Assembly: GCA_016987375.1 (NCBI GenBank)
Contig: PJRA01000389.1
Coordinates: 1-16,515 of the forward strand
Reading direction: 5' to 3'
DNA length: 16,515 bases
Origin: Brachionus koreanus
Lineage: Eukaryota > Rotifera > Eurotatoria > Ploima > Brachionidae
The position numbers and the translations under genes were made by a program. Position 1 is the first letter of the stretch. Each line of letters opens with the position of its first letter. The notes under the pieces were generated by a model that made no database searches, was not told the origin of the DNA, and saw nothing but the letters and a program-made list of their open reading frames with translations. This document shows positions 1 to 10,191 of the stretch, in pieces.

Positions 1-3000
1 TGTGAATCAGTGAAATCCTTTCTGGAGAAAGAAAATAACTTTACCCATGTCGTAAGTTAGTTTTTCGATGATTTAGAATAATTTAAACGCATGATTAAAT
101 TAAGTAAATATTATCAAGATTTTGATAATATAGATTATATAGCCTCGGTGAGATGTTATACTCTAGCAAATAAATGCCCCCCAAAAGTTGTCTTTCTTGA
201 ATTTTATTTCAAACAAATAAAATTTTTTAAGATCTTCATCTTCATCAAGCCCATCATTTTTGCATCACCAAAGAATTTTCCTGATTTTTTTGCCTAAAAA
301 AACTTTTTTCTTTCCTTTTGAAAGAATAGTTCTTAAGACCCATCAAAATCTTAAAAGAAGTTAAATTTTTTAGAAGATTATGTATTATTGATTATGGTAT
401 CTCAGAAGTTAAAAAAAAATAGTTGATATTATATGCTAATAAAAAAAATTGAATTCACTTCAAAATCATATCCCTAACTCTTTTTTTATTTAATTCTAAA
501 AAGTTTTATAACACAAAAAGTCAAAAATAGTCATTTTAAAGTCTTTTCAAAGTGACTTTTTAAATTTAAAAATTAAATGTCAAAATTAATTAAATTGAAT
601 TATTCGATAAATTTAAAGAATATTTTTTCTCTTTATTAAAGTTTTATCTTATGGAAAACTCAAAAATAAAGTATTTTAAAAGTCTTTTAAAAGTCAAATC
701 AAAAGACTTGACTTTTGAACAACTGGCTTCACTATAGCAAAATCCTTCTTTTATCAATCAAAAGCTAGGTTAATTTATTTAAAATAATATTATTATTATA
801 AGGTATAACTTATTATTCTATTATTATTCTTATTTTTATCTTTTTCACTCAATGACTCATTTTCTTAGAGGACCACTTTTTACTTACCAAGAACAAGTTG
901 AAAAAGGGTGTCCTATTTTTTTGGCTAAAAAAGCAGTAAATGGTGCAAGAAAGGAATCGATCTACTTGTTGATAGATGAAAGACTATGGAGAATTAAAAT
1001 TAAAATTTTTTAAATTTAAGATGACTTTTTTTTAAAATTTGATTTAAGTTAAATTTTTTAAATCTAAAATTTGAATTAGTTTGCTAGAACATGAGTTTTT
1101 CTAAATTAAAAATGCATTAGCTTAGCAAAAAATTAGTGGTCCGAGAAATCGTCGACATATCTTAACACACCAGCATCATCTCTGAATGATCCTTTCAATT
1201 CTCTGTTAGATATTTGTGAGTTTGTCGATGTAAAAAAAAATTTGCAAAAATTTTGGAAAATAATCATTTTTCAGATAATTTATTTTTTCAAATCAATATT
1301 TAAAAACAGAAAAACATAAATTTTGTTTTAAATTAATTTAGTTCATATTAAAAATTTTTATCATAAATAAATTTAAAAAAATGAGAATAAGGCACAAAAA
1401 ACATATAAAATTTCAGGGGTTTTTTAAGATTTATTTGAATAGCTGAAAAATATTCAAATATTTTAAACAAAGGTATTCTTTTACTTTTTCTCCTAACTAA
1501 ATAAGACTTTTTTAATCATACAAGATAATAATTTTAATATCTATAAATCAAATAAATTTTAATTTCATAATTAAAAAGAAAACTAAAAAAAAAAGATTAA
1601 TTTCGTTCAAATAATATTTTGATCAATCAAAGCATCTAAAAATTAAAATTTTTTGATATTAGAATTTAACTAAATAAAGAATTCTATAAAATTGATTCTT
1701 AATCAAAGTTTACTTTAATTAAAACAAAAAAAATAAATTGATTCAAAAATGTGTTTTATATTAAATTATTAATTTTATTTAGTCTAAAGAAAATTTGGTC
1801 TGATGTGAATATCATTTTTCAGCATGAGATTTTGTTCTTTTAAATTTGTATTTTTAAAGTGTATATTAGTATGGTAAAAAACCAAAATACAAAATAAAAG
1901 TCAAATTCGCTAGATTTGATAGCATTCATTATCATATTTTTAAATATTTATCATTTCAAAATAAATTTATTTAATTCAAATTTATCGTTTTTTAGAAAAA
2001 AATTCAAATTTTATCTGTTTAGCATTTCAAAAAATTTGTTTTTTCGAATAAAATATATTCAAATATGATTTTTCTAGTTTTAAATGTTTAAAGACCTCTT
2101 TGGCGGTGATTATCAAAAGTATCAATATAATGTTCTATTTTTTGTAATTTTAGTCATTAAATTTATTAAAAGTCGGCCAAATAAAGGAAATTTTTTCCGA
2201 AAATTCAACAAATTCTTTATTAAACCTTCAGGAAATTTGAAATTTTTTTAACTTTATTAAATTTGTATTGTTTTAATTTTCTTGCTTACCTTAAAAATTA
2301 GACTCTAAATTTCACCTTTTTAAAGACATACATTAGTTTTGTTTTGACGTATTTCTTATTTTCTAAAATTTATTAAATGACTTATATTTTTACTTTGTTT
2401 TTTAATTGAAAAATTTGTTTTAACAAGTTCGATAAATGTCAAATTAATGATCTCAACTTTTTTAAATTTTTAAGTATGTTTTTAAAAGCTTTGATTTTTT
2501 TGTGGTAAATATTGACTCAATAGAATTAAAAAAAATAGTTTAATTCTGTATGAAAAAAAATAAAAAAAAATCTTATTTAGGCTGTGATTCACGGTGAAAC
2601 AACATCAGGTGCACTTAACAATGTAGAAAAAATTGGCCAAATAGTCAAAACTTACATTCCAAATTCGCTTTTTATCGTTGATTCAATGAGCGCATTTGGG
2701 GCCGTGCCAGTCGATATTCAGAAAGGTTTTATTGATTTTTTGATTAGTTCGTCCAACAAATGCATACAATCAGTGCCAGGATTTTCATTTGTAATTTGTT
2801 CTATCAAAAAACTTTTATCCTTCAAAAGTAAAACAAAACAAAAATAAATCAATAGATAATTTTTGCTCTTTGTTTAAAGATAACTCGCGTAGTTTGAGTC
2901 TGGACTTGGTAGATCAATACGAGAACATGCTTAAAACAAATCAATTTAGATTCACGCCACCGACTCATTCCATTTTGGCATTCAAACAAGCTCTAGTGGA

Positions 3001-3417
3001 ATTAGAGCAAGAGGGCGGTCCACAAAAACGCTATGAAAGATATTCAAACAATCACGAAATTGTAAGAAAAGGTTTATTGTCCATTGGGTTCAAAGAGCTT
3101 GTTCCTCATGAGGAACAAAGCAAAATAATAAACTCGTACTTTTATCCAAATGATGAAAACTTCAGTTTTGAAGAGTTCTACAAGCGTCTTAGTGACAAAG
3201 GCATGGTTATTTATCCCGGCAAAATGTCCAAGGCATCCTGCTTTAGAATAGGAAGCATAGGTATACTACTTGCTTATTTTTATATGTTAATTTAGCTTAA
3301 AAATATTGATGACTTTATATTTAAGGAGCATTGTATGCTGAAGATATGCAACATTTAGTCCAGTTAATAGTTCAAATATTGCGTGATATGAATGTAAAAA
3401 TTCCAATCCAATATTAA
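1..3417 (+). CDS. 2-aminoethylphosphonate:pyruvate transaminase-like, 3' part of a split gene
   Basis: PLP-dependent aminotransferase (fold type I, class V) expected to move the amino group of 2-aminoethylphosphonate to pyruvate, giving phosphonoacetaldehyde and alanine. Exons: <1-51, 2581-2827, 2880-3260, 3326-3417. Introns of 2529, 52 and 65 bp all follow GT-AG, in phases 0, 1 and 1. The joined product visible here is 256 residues; the family is usually about 360-370, so roughly 110 N-terminal residues lie outside. Landmarks: THV-AVIHGETTSG across the first junction, VDSMSAFG (PLP-contacting Asp at 2680), SSNKCIQSVPGF with the Schiff-base Lys at 2758-2760, NNSRSLSLDL, FRFTPPTH, and FRIGSIG with the substrate-carboxylate Arg. 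SSxNKCIQxVPGF is typical of PhnW and argues against alanine:glyoxylate transaminases of the same fold. Stop TAA is at 3415-3417. The enzyme is well known in bacteria and scattered in invertebrates. Native ancestry versus transfer is not decidable here. Confidence 0.9.
52..2580 (+). other. Large intron of the transaminase gene
   Basis: Donor GTAAGT at 52 and acceptor TTATTTAG ending at 2580, phase 0 (the codons for THV and AVIHG join cleanly). The contents are extremely A+T-rich. I see a cluster of AAAAGTC-type motifs at 514-720 and an isolated 53-codon open frame at 852-1013. That frame begins MTHFLRGPLF, is less A+T-biased than its surroundings, and is not recognisable. The rest is poly(A)/poly(T)-like sequence with no exon that fits the enzyme. 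The other introns of the gene are under 70 bp, so this one is unusually long. Confidence 0.85.
514..720. repeat. Cluster of AAAAGTC/GACTTTT motifs with one perfect inverted repeat
   Basis: Within about 200 bp the core AAAGTC or GACTTT recurs at least six times, for example near 517, 538, 554, 680, 690 and 711. The last pair forms a perfect 9-bp inverted repeat, AAAAGTCAA at 689-697 and TTGACTTTT at 708-716, with a 10-nt loop. It lies inside the large intron. It could be a degenerate tandem repeat, a cluster of binding sites, or chance in A+T-rich sequence. The function is unknown. Confidence 0.4.
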
Positions 3418-3473
3418 AAAATTAATGTAGTAGTAATGCTTATTTTTTTTTCTTTTTTTATTTTATTTGAACA

Positions 3474-3479
3474 AATAAA
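3474..3479 (+). promoter_or_regulatory. Poly(A) signal of the transaminase gene
   Basis: Canonical AATAAA 57 nt after the TAA stop, followed by a T/GT-containing stretch (CTTGTTTGG near 3491). This is the first canonical hexamer downstream, so the 3' UTR is probably short. Confidence 0.6.
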
Positions 3480-4362
3480 AATATATTAAACTTGTTTGGA
3501 TTTATTCGATAACAATCTTTGAATTATTGGTGGATTAAGCCCACGGCTCTGTTTTTCACTGTCTTAGAATAATGATTGAAAATATTCGCCTAAATTTCTT
3601 TAATTATTTTCGAAACAATTTTAGGACTCATTTGTTATCTAATCATTAATTTGTTGGAATAATTTCTGATGCCTTTTCCAACAACAAGTTAATCTTCACT
3701 CTTTTATTTTTATTCTTTTTTTTGTTTATAAAAAAATAAAAGTTTTAATTTCGAGTGATTATTGACAAGTGTGTTTATTTAACATTGATATGTATTTAAA
3801 GATTCTTTATCAATATTATGAAATTAGCAATTCAAGAGATGAAAAATTAATAGAAAATTTAGAAAAAAAAATGTATCGATTTGAGCCGACTTAACTCAAG
3901 GACAAACAAAATCACATTTAAGCATGATTGTCTTCAAATATGATTTTTTTTTCATATTAGTTTTTGGTTACTCAACAAACATAGACTAAAAATGTTAAAT
4001 ATGATCTTTTAATTGATTGCTTTTAAGTGATTTAAATTTTTTTTTCATTTTCCTGTCAAATTTACTTTAAAAATAATCAAAAAAATTCCGTTTAAAATTT
4101 AGCTCACAAGACCATTTACTTATTGGAATTCAGCTTAATTTTTAGACTGAATTTTTATAGAAAATATCTGCAATATTTGATAGTTAAGACCAATGATTGA
4201 TTCTTGTGTAAACTTAGTTCATTTCATTTAGTTATTGTGCTCATCATTCGCTTAATTAATCTCCAAGAGTAATACGAACACATAAAGTAATTCAATATTT
4301 AAATATTGGTTTTTGATTTTGTTCTTATGAGGCTTTTATTTGAGATTAATGCGCAGGGAATA

Positions 4363-4421
4363 CTCGGCTTAAACGGATCAATCACTTGCGATTATCGGCT
4401 AGAGCAAACTCACAAGCCGAG
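4363..4421. repeat. Inverted repeat with CTCGGCTT / AAGCCGAG arms
   Basis: CTCGGCTT at 4363-4370 is perfectly complementary to AAGCCGAG at 4414-4421, with a 43-nt loop. A third copy of the core (ATCGGCT at 4394-4400) inside the loop could pair alternatively with the right arm. The segment is much richer in G+C than its surroundings. It could be a structured RNA, a protein-binding array, or a remnant of an old mobile element. Confidence 0.4.
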
Positions 4422-4437
4422 AATAAATCAATTTGAA

Positions 4438-4488
4438 CACAACAACAACAACAAAAAAAGCGAGAAAATTATATATATATATATATAT
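4438..4488. repeat. Microsatellites (CAA)n and (AT)n
   Basis: About five ACA/CAA units near 4438-4452, then an uninterrupted TATATA run from 4470 to 4488. These are ordinary simple repeats. Confidence 0.8.
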
Positions 4489-6656
4489 TTTCAATTAAGG
4501 AAAAAATGATTGATTTGAGCTCAAGGTTCTTGTTGGCGCATTAATCATTCAATCCTTGCACAACAAAATAAGAGATAAATAATACTTTGGTGCATATTAT
4601 CTAGTATTGTCTGACTAATAAGGACAAGTTGGCCAAGTAAAAAAAATAAATTAATCTAATATAAAATATTTTTATTTATTTAAAAAAATAAAATAAAAAA
4701 AAATTAAATAAAAATATATGATTTAAGAATATGTTCATGAGGAGCCAAATGGCTGCATATTTCAATATTTGTAATTGTGTTCACTTAGTATTTCTATATA
4801 TCGAATCTTGAAATTATGCCATTTTGAACTACAATAACAATCACTATTTGTTTTGTTAGCTTCGTAGATAATAATTTGGGTTTAAACTTTTTTTTTTGTT
4901 TCTATACAAATCGTTGCATTCTGTGACCTAAAACATCTGAATATCGATTTTTATAATTAAATTTTAAGCGATATAGTATCGATTAATTTAAATATTTCTA
5001 TGGCCCTCAAACAAAAAAGACTTCCGTGCGGATACTTTTATTCTAACTTTTTTTTTCTATTTAAATGTACAAACTTATTCGAAAATCGATTTTAATTTGT
5101 AGCCATTATCAAGTGTTGCTCACGTTTCATTCGAATTAAGAAATCGAATTAATTTCTAAAAAAGCGAGGTGTCTATTATCGAAGGAATTTGCTCGGGTAA
5201 TTTAATTTGCAAATGGGTCCTGATGTTTTGCATAAGTTAGATATGAGAATTTTTCAAAGTCATTAGCTAAAAGTGAAGCAGGCTTTTTTATCCAAAATAA
5301 AATATTTTCTTATATAATTATTTTTTTTTTAAATAGAATTAGTCAATAAAATAAGATGATTTAGAGACTTTTTTTTGTTAAAAACTATTTGAAAAATTTG
5401 ATCAACAATAGCTAAAAGAGTGCTCATGCAATTAATGTTCAATCGACGTAATCTAGTCTAAGCTTATCTTTAAATTTTTGTATAATCAAAAATCAATAAT
5501 GTAAATCAATAAGAGTTTAATAAATTGTAAAATAAATGAATAAAATTTGAAGATAATCTTACTTTTTAGCTTAATTCATCTTAATTATAGACTTATTTGA
5601 AGCGATTAAGAATGTAAAATTAAGCAAATTCCAATCTTACTCAAGCATATTTTGTTCTTATCTTATTTCTACACATTTTTCAGTCTTTTCCTTTTTAAAT
5701 TAAAAATTGATAAAATTTTTTTTCCCTATTTTTTTTTATATTAGCACATTTTTTTACGTTCTTAATAAAGAATCAAGTTTATTATTGCCTGATCTCTAGG
5801 CCATATTTTAAATCAATTGATTTTTAATTCAACTTAAAAAAATGAGCTATCGAACCCAGTTTTTACGTAATATTCAAATTTATATACATCAGTAAATCGA
5901 GTTGTATGTTGTTTTTTTATACATTCTATAAACTAAAGTTTCTGTTTTATTTTTTTTTCACCAAAAACTTAAACTAAATAGATAAACAAGCAACTTAGAA
6001 TGCGGTTTTAGAATAACCTATTAGAGATAGATTATGATTTTGAAAATTTTCTAATTCAAAAAATTGAACTTAATTTTTTTAGCTCAGCCAAAATTAGTTT
6101 AGTTTGTTTTTTTTTTTTACTAATTAAAAATAATATAATAAAAATCAAATACAAACACAAAATCATCTTTAATGTAGCCGAATTTTTTATTTTTTTCAGA
6201 AAAAATTTAATAAAACTTTTTTTTTAAAGCAAAATAGTATTTTTTCATTTGTTATTTTAGAGTGTAATTGGTATGAATGTAGTTGAAATAGGACGGAACA
6301 AAAAAAAATTGAAAATTTTGTTCAAAAATTCAGAAATTAGAAAATAAGATTGTTTTAATTTTGGAGCATAGACATGTAGGATAATTTTCATGTCGATAAA
6401 CATGATCCTAGTAACAATAATTTGATTCAGAGCAATAAAATATGTGTTCAATCGAAAGAAAAAAGCGATTAAGATCTGGAAAATCTGAAAATAATCAGAT
6501 AAAACATAGATTATTAGAATTTAAAAGTTTTGGATATGTTGAATTAGCTTTTTATTTAATTGCGTCATAATTGGCATTTAGTTAATTTGCCGAAATAGAA
6601 TTTAAATTTAGCAGCAAGAAAAAAAACTTTACTAGTCTAAATTATTAATAGACTTT

Positions 6657-6700
6657 GTAGAGGCTCGAGCCCGGGCGAGAGAGTTCGACTGGTCCTCTAC
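6657..6700. repeat. G+C-rich hairpin with 7-bp GTAGAGG / CCTCTAC stem
   Basis: GTAGAGG at 6657-6663 pairs perfectly with CCTCTAC at 6694-6700. Outside it TAGAC at 6649-6653 pairs with GTCTA at 6702-6706 across a small internal loop. The interior holds two further potential stems, CTCG/CGAG flanking the palindrome GCCCGGGC, and AGT-TCG-ACT. Thirty bp downstream is a perfect AP-1-type TGAGTCA (6732-6738). Local G+C is far above that of the desert around it. It is not a tRNA: there is no room for the D and anticodon arms. A non-coding RNA or regulatory element is possible. Confidence 0.45.
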
Positions 6701-7029
6701 TGTCTAATCAGCTATTAATTAAGCCCTTTACTGAGTCAGCAGTGAACTTAAGGATTAATTAAATATGCCAAATATTGACTTGAACATAAAAAATGCATCC
6801 ATATTCCCAAATGAATAATTAAAAATAAAACTATTTTTTTAACTTTTATTAAAAATAAAAAAAAATTTCGAAACAAAGCCAGTTGTTTGTTTGGATCAGA
6901 TTAGTAACATTTTCGGATTGCGTAATTTATAAGAGAATTAATTATAGCTAGTCGTGAAATTTATCAACTTTTTGAATAACTCAATTTCAATAGCTGAAAT
7001 AACATTAATTATAAGGTTAAAAAATCGAT

Positions 7030-7265
7030 ATAATAATTGTACACTTGGGCTAAATCTCAGCTTTGGGTGCTAGTTGAAGCCATAGCAAATAATCGAAAAT
7101 TTAAATTAGATTTTTGAGTAGCGCTCAAGATAAGCAGCGCATATTAATGAACAAAGCCCTTTCGAGTATAACTGCAAAATCGCCCAACCAGCAGTACAAG
7201 CAAATTTTAGTTGTGTATATAGTTAAAGGCTTTCATATCGACTTATCTACGATAGCTAATTAATA
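7030..7265. other. G+C-richer island with open frames on both strands
   Basis: Composition rises noticeably here. On the + strand a frame ending at TAA about 7263 reads ...SSAQDKQRILMNKALSS... for about 50 codons without an ATG until its middle. On the - strand two overlapping frames of 35-45 codons are also open. No frame is recognisable, and open frames on both strands argue that composition alone produces them. It may be a conserved regulatory element or an unrecognised exon. Nothing else in 6740-7474 stands out except a (TTTTA)4 run at 7298-7318. Confidence 0.25.
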
Positions 7266-7297
7266 AATCAAGTTTAATTAGATTTTTCAAGTTTAGA

Positions 7298-7318
7298 TTT
7301 TTATTTTATTTTATTTTA
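7298..7318. repeat. (TTTTA)4 simple repeat
   Basis: Four near-perfect TTTTA units, an ordinary microsatellite. Confidence 0.75.
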
Positions 7319-7474
7319 TCTAATTTTCTTTTAGGTTGTAATTACATCCTTAATTAAATGACAAGCTTTATAAATATTGATATTTGATTAGGATATGCAA
7401 GGATTGGGGCATAGTTCGAATAAAAAAAATATTTATTTTTTTTTTATAAATACGGTTCCAATCATTTATTTCTG

Positions 7475-7524
7475 ATCGGCATTTTTCGGCTGACTTTTGT
7501 TCAAGTCAAATTTTCCGTGCCGAT
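7475..7524. repeat. Nested hairpin with ATCGGCA / TGCCGAT and TGACTT / AAGTCA arms
   Basis: The outer arms ATCGGCA (7475-7481) and TGCCGAT (7518-7524) are perfectly complementary. CGG (7487-7489) can pair with CCG (7515-7517). The inner arms TGACTT (7491-7496) and AAGTCA (7503-7508) close a 6-nt loop. The three helices stack in one 50-nt hairpin with two bulges. The outer end can be lengthened by CCA near 7458 pairing with TGG at 7525-7527. A structured RNA or a transposon relic is possible; I recognise no family. Confidence 0.45.
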
Positions 7525-7861
7525 TGGCTTTTAATCTACAGACTACTTTTTCTCTCTCAACAATTAAATTTTCTAATTATCATGCTCTTTTTTTTTCTAA
7601 ATCTTGAGCATTTCATTTTAGTTCCTCTATTAGGTAAATTGTTCGAGTTAAACTAATCAATTACACGGTTTAATGATAGGAACAAACAGAAATCTTAAAT
7701 TCAATTTTCGTACCATCAATTGAGATTTAAAATAAAAAAAAAACTATAATAAATATCTGTTTTACTTAACGCCTAGTACCCTAAAAACCAAGCTTTCTAA
7801 TTTTGAGATTTAAATTCTTTTGCTCAATTCAGCAATTCTCAGCTAGTATTTTAGTTTTCAC

Positions 7862-7884
7862 AAACCGATCAAGTTTTTCGGTTT
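7862..7884. repeat. Short hairpin AAACCGA / TCGGTTT
   Basis: Seven perfect base pairs (7862-7868 with 7878-7884) around a 9-nt loop. It is another CCG/CGG-cored hairpin in the same intergenic region. Confidence 0.35.
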
Positions 7885-8476
7885 TGCGAAAAAATCGAAA
7901 AGATAATTTTTTTTTCTAAACTCAAACGCTCTATCAGCTAAGTGAAAGTCTACAATATAATTTTATTCATCATCAATTTGCTAAAATATAATAGAAAATG
8001 AATAAATTCTGAGTGTAATGATAAAATTAAATTAATTAATTAATAAAAAAAAAGAACGCCATACATTTATTTATTTTTGTTAATTTCAAGTATAATTACT
8101 TAAGAGATTTGAAATAAATACAAATTAGAAAGTAGTGTTTTTGGTAAATTTTATTTATTTATTAGTTTTATTAAAGAGTTAATTTCTTAAATTTCGTCAA
8201 TTCCGATTTGTTTTTTTTTTTTCAATTTTTTTTTCAAGCACTTGTCACTTGAGTCGTGAGGTAAAATTTTATTAAAAAAAATAATTTAAAATATGCGGCA
8301 ACTAATTACACCATACATAAAATACTCTAATTGCTTAATTATTTGGTTTTGGAGAATAAATTAAAGCTTTCATTAAAAAAAATTATAGTAAAAAAAATTT
8401 TGTGTTTAAAATTCCTCAAGACTTAGCGATTTATTAATTTTCTTTTTGATCACGAATTGATTTTGATCAATTTTAA

Positions 8477-8725
8477 TCACGTTAACATGTCATTAGAGAA
8501 GTTCTGTATGGTTAAAACAAAATAAAAAGTAGCTAGAATTAAGCACGTGAATGCCACCAGTTCCATTAGGTCATAGACTTGTTCTAACAGCAAATTTAGT
8601 GATCCGGAATGAAAAATCTGCTTCTGAAAAGCGTTAATAATTCGAGATATGTCAAAATAAATTATTTTGAGAATAAACAGATAAGATATTGATGTTATTT
8701 TATCTGGTATGGGCAAGATTTGATT
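8477..8725 (-). CDS. Possible exon of an unrecognised membrane protein (weak)
   Basis: An 82-codon frame that directly follows a good minus-strand splice acceptor (pyrimidine-rich ATCTCTATCTAAATTAG ending at 8726) and runs to TGA. It has no ATG at its start and reads NQILPIPDK..., then a basic and hydrophobic stretch, then one clear membrane-spanning segment (ELVAFTCLILATFYFVLT). Composition is less A+T-rich than the flanks. It vaguely resembles the S4-S5 region of Slo-type potassium channels, but no pore motif (GYGD) is found downstream. A frame of this length can arise by chance in so much sequence. Unidentified. Confidence 0.2.
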   Translation of the reverse strand, partial: NQILPIPDKITSISYLFILKIIYFDISRIINAFQKQIFHSGSLNLLLEQVYDLMELVAFTCLILATFYFVLTIQNFSNDMLT

Positions 8726-9083
8726 CTAATTTAGATAGAGATAATTTTTTTGTTGGGCACCCACGATTGGGAAATTAAAAATTGAGAAGGAAAGAAGAAA
8801 AGAAAAAAATAATAGCAAAATTTGTCAAAATATTTATTCTCTTGATTGAAGTTTTAGTTAAAATAACAAAATTGACAAGTGAGAAAATTTGAACAATTTA
8901 AAGCAAACATTATTAATATCTATGATGGTATAACAAATTTGCTTAAAGTTTTCTTTTTTTTTATTTTTTTTGAATAATTCGATTTATTTTAATTTATTTA
9001 AATAAAGTTAATTTTGAAAAGTCCGATTCAAAAATTCCAATACTAGTTAACAAACACGTCTTTCTCTGTTTTAATATTTATAT

Positions 9084-9208
9084 TTAATTAAAATGAAAAT
9101 TTAGTTGAAAAAATATAGAAAATAAAAAATTAGGAAATTTTTCATCTAACTTTTTCTTATAAAAGTTGTCGTAGAAATCATCATTTCTATCAATTTGACT
9201 TTGTGAGG
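9084..9208 (-). CDS. Possible terminal exon, hydrophilic frame (very weak)
   Basis: A minus-strand acceptor TTATTTTCGCAG ends at 9209. The frame then reads SQSQIDRNDDFYDNFYKKKL and on to a TAA after 40 codons, the last part being low-complexity Phe/Asn. It is supported only by the acceptor and the hydrophilic start. No family is recognised, and chance is a fair explanation. Confidence 0.12.
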
Positions 9209-9447
9209 CTGCGAAAATAAATAATTTCTTTTTATTTTTATAAAAAAATTACTAGAGCTAATATTAAAAATTTACATGATAATTAATTATTTAAAGTTAA
9301 AGTTGGGCACATAAAGAGTCTCAACAACGACAACAACGAGCAAAAAAAAATTGATTTTTCCATTTAGAAATATAAGATTTCGTTGCTCAAATTGACTAAG
9401 ATAAATACGAAATTTATAGTTTTTTTTCTAGTTTTTTTTTTGATTTT

Positions 9448-9681
9448 TTAATCTCTCAATCGATTCGGGAGTAGAACAATAACTTCCTTTTGTAATAATA
9501 TTTCCTTAGACAAAAGTGCCTTGAGACTAAGAAAAGAACAATTTTTTAATTTGAGATAAAGCTCTTTGGCTATATATCTTAATTTTATTAAGTTTGTAGA
9601 TAAATCAATAAATTTTAGATAAATGTTTGCTTTAATCTTGAATTGGTGCACAATTAATTTTCTAGATTTTCTCGAAGGCAT
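9448..9681 (-). CDS. Possible small Lys/Leu-rich protein or remnant (very weak)
   Basis: A 77-codon frame with a true ATG (MPSRKSRKLIVHQFKIKANI...) ending in TAA. It is rich in Lys, Leu and Ile, has no hydrophobic signal and shows no known motif. Length and start make it slightly better than background, but the composition is what A+T-rich noncoding DNA gives. Unidentified. Confidence 0.15.
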   Translation of the reverse strand: MPSRKSRKLIVHQFKIKANIYLKFIDLSTNLIKLRYIAKELYLKLKNCSFLSLKALLSKEILLQKEVIVLLPNRLRD

Positions 9682-10191
9682 CGGTTAGCATAGTTAGTAG
9701 ATTGAATAACCCCTTTTTTTTTGTAAATGTTATATTTTGCTCACTTAAAGCTAGTCAAAGTTCTAAATTCGTTCTAAATTTACAGACCTAGATTCCAAAA
9801 TTAAAAAAAAAATCAAATAATTACAAGCTAAGAATAATTTCTTTCCTGGATCTAGACCACTCAACTATTGAACATAATAATTAAAATAGTTGAATAAAGC
9901 ATCCTGGTATTTAACACACAAAAAAGCTACCTGTTAAGGAAATTCCATCATTATCTAATTGTTAGCTTTTAATTAAATTTTAAAATCAGCTCTAAATATT
10001 TAATTCAGATTTGCATTTATTCATTAAAAAAAAAACTCAAACAAATAGGAAATTTGTCATTTATTTAATTAAATTATGGCATCAATGTAATCAAATATGT
10101 TGGCAACTGATTTAGAAAAAAAGAAAAAGAAAATAGTAGTCTTTTTTGTTTGATGCTTACGGCTAAAACTTGCTAGACCTGTTCATTCAAG

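Larger units (their letters stand above)
3480..6656. other. Intergenic A+T-rich stretch without a recognisable gene
   Basis: About 3.2 kb with long T and A runs and no frame resembling a known protein. A 67-codon frame at 4306-4509 starts with TTG and ends in microsatellite sequence, so I do not call it. A 31-codon frame from an ATG at 5000 (MALKQKRLPCGYF...) is too short to judge. ATCGAT motifs recur at about 4943, 4979 and 5086, which may be chance. The notable items are the hairpin at 4363-4421 and the adjoining microsatellites. Confidence 0.6.

Noticed and set aside
91..297. 68-codon + frame just inside the first transaminase intron
   Set aside because: It begins 40 bases after a consensus donor, is rich in Phe/Ile/Lys as expected from the composition, and matches no part of the enzyme.
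4306..4509. 67-codon + frame ending in NNNN and IYIYIY
   Set aside because: It starts with TTG, and its second half is translated (CAA)n and (AT)n repeats. The G+C-rich part is better explained by the inverted repeat.
6257..6451. 64-codon - frame
   Set aside because: A+T-driven composition, no motif, no good splice or start context.
6664..6680. Vector polylinker or adapter contamination (adjacent CTCGAG and CCCGGG sites)
   Set aside because: The block is embedded in a symmetric hairpin continuous with native A+T-rich flanks, and the neighbouring bases match no polylinker I know.
6657..6700. tRNA gene, because of the 7-bp terminal stem and a TTCGA
   Set aside because: Only 44 nt, with no D arm or anticodon arm; the A and B boxes are not at tRNA spacing.
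7475..7524. Hammerhead ribozyme
   Set aside because: The conserved CTGATGA and GAAA core elements are absent.
8477..8725. Slo-type potassium channel exon
   Set aside because: Only a faint S4-S5 likeness. No GYGD pore sequence appears on that strand nearby, so I kept it as unidentified.
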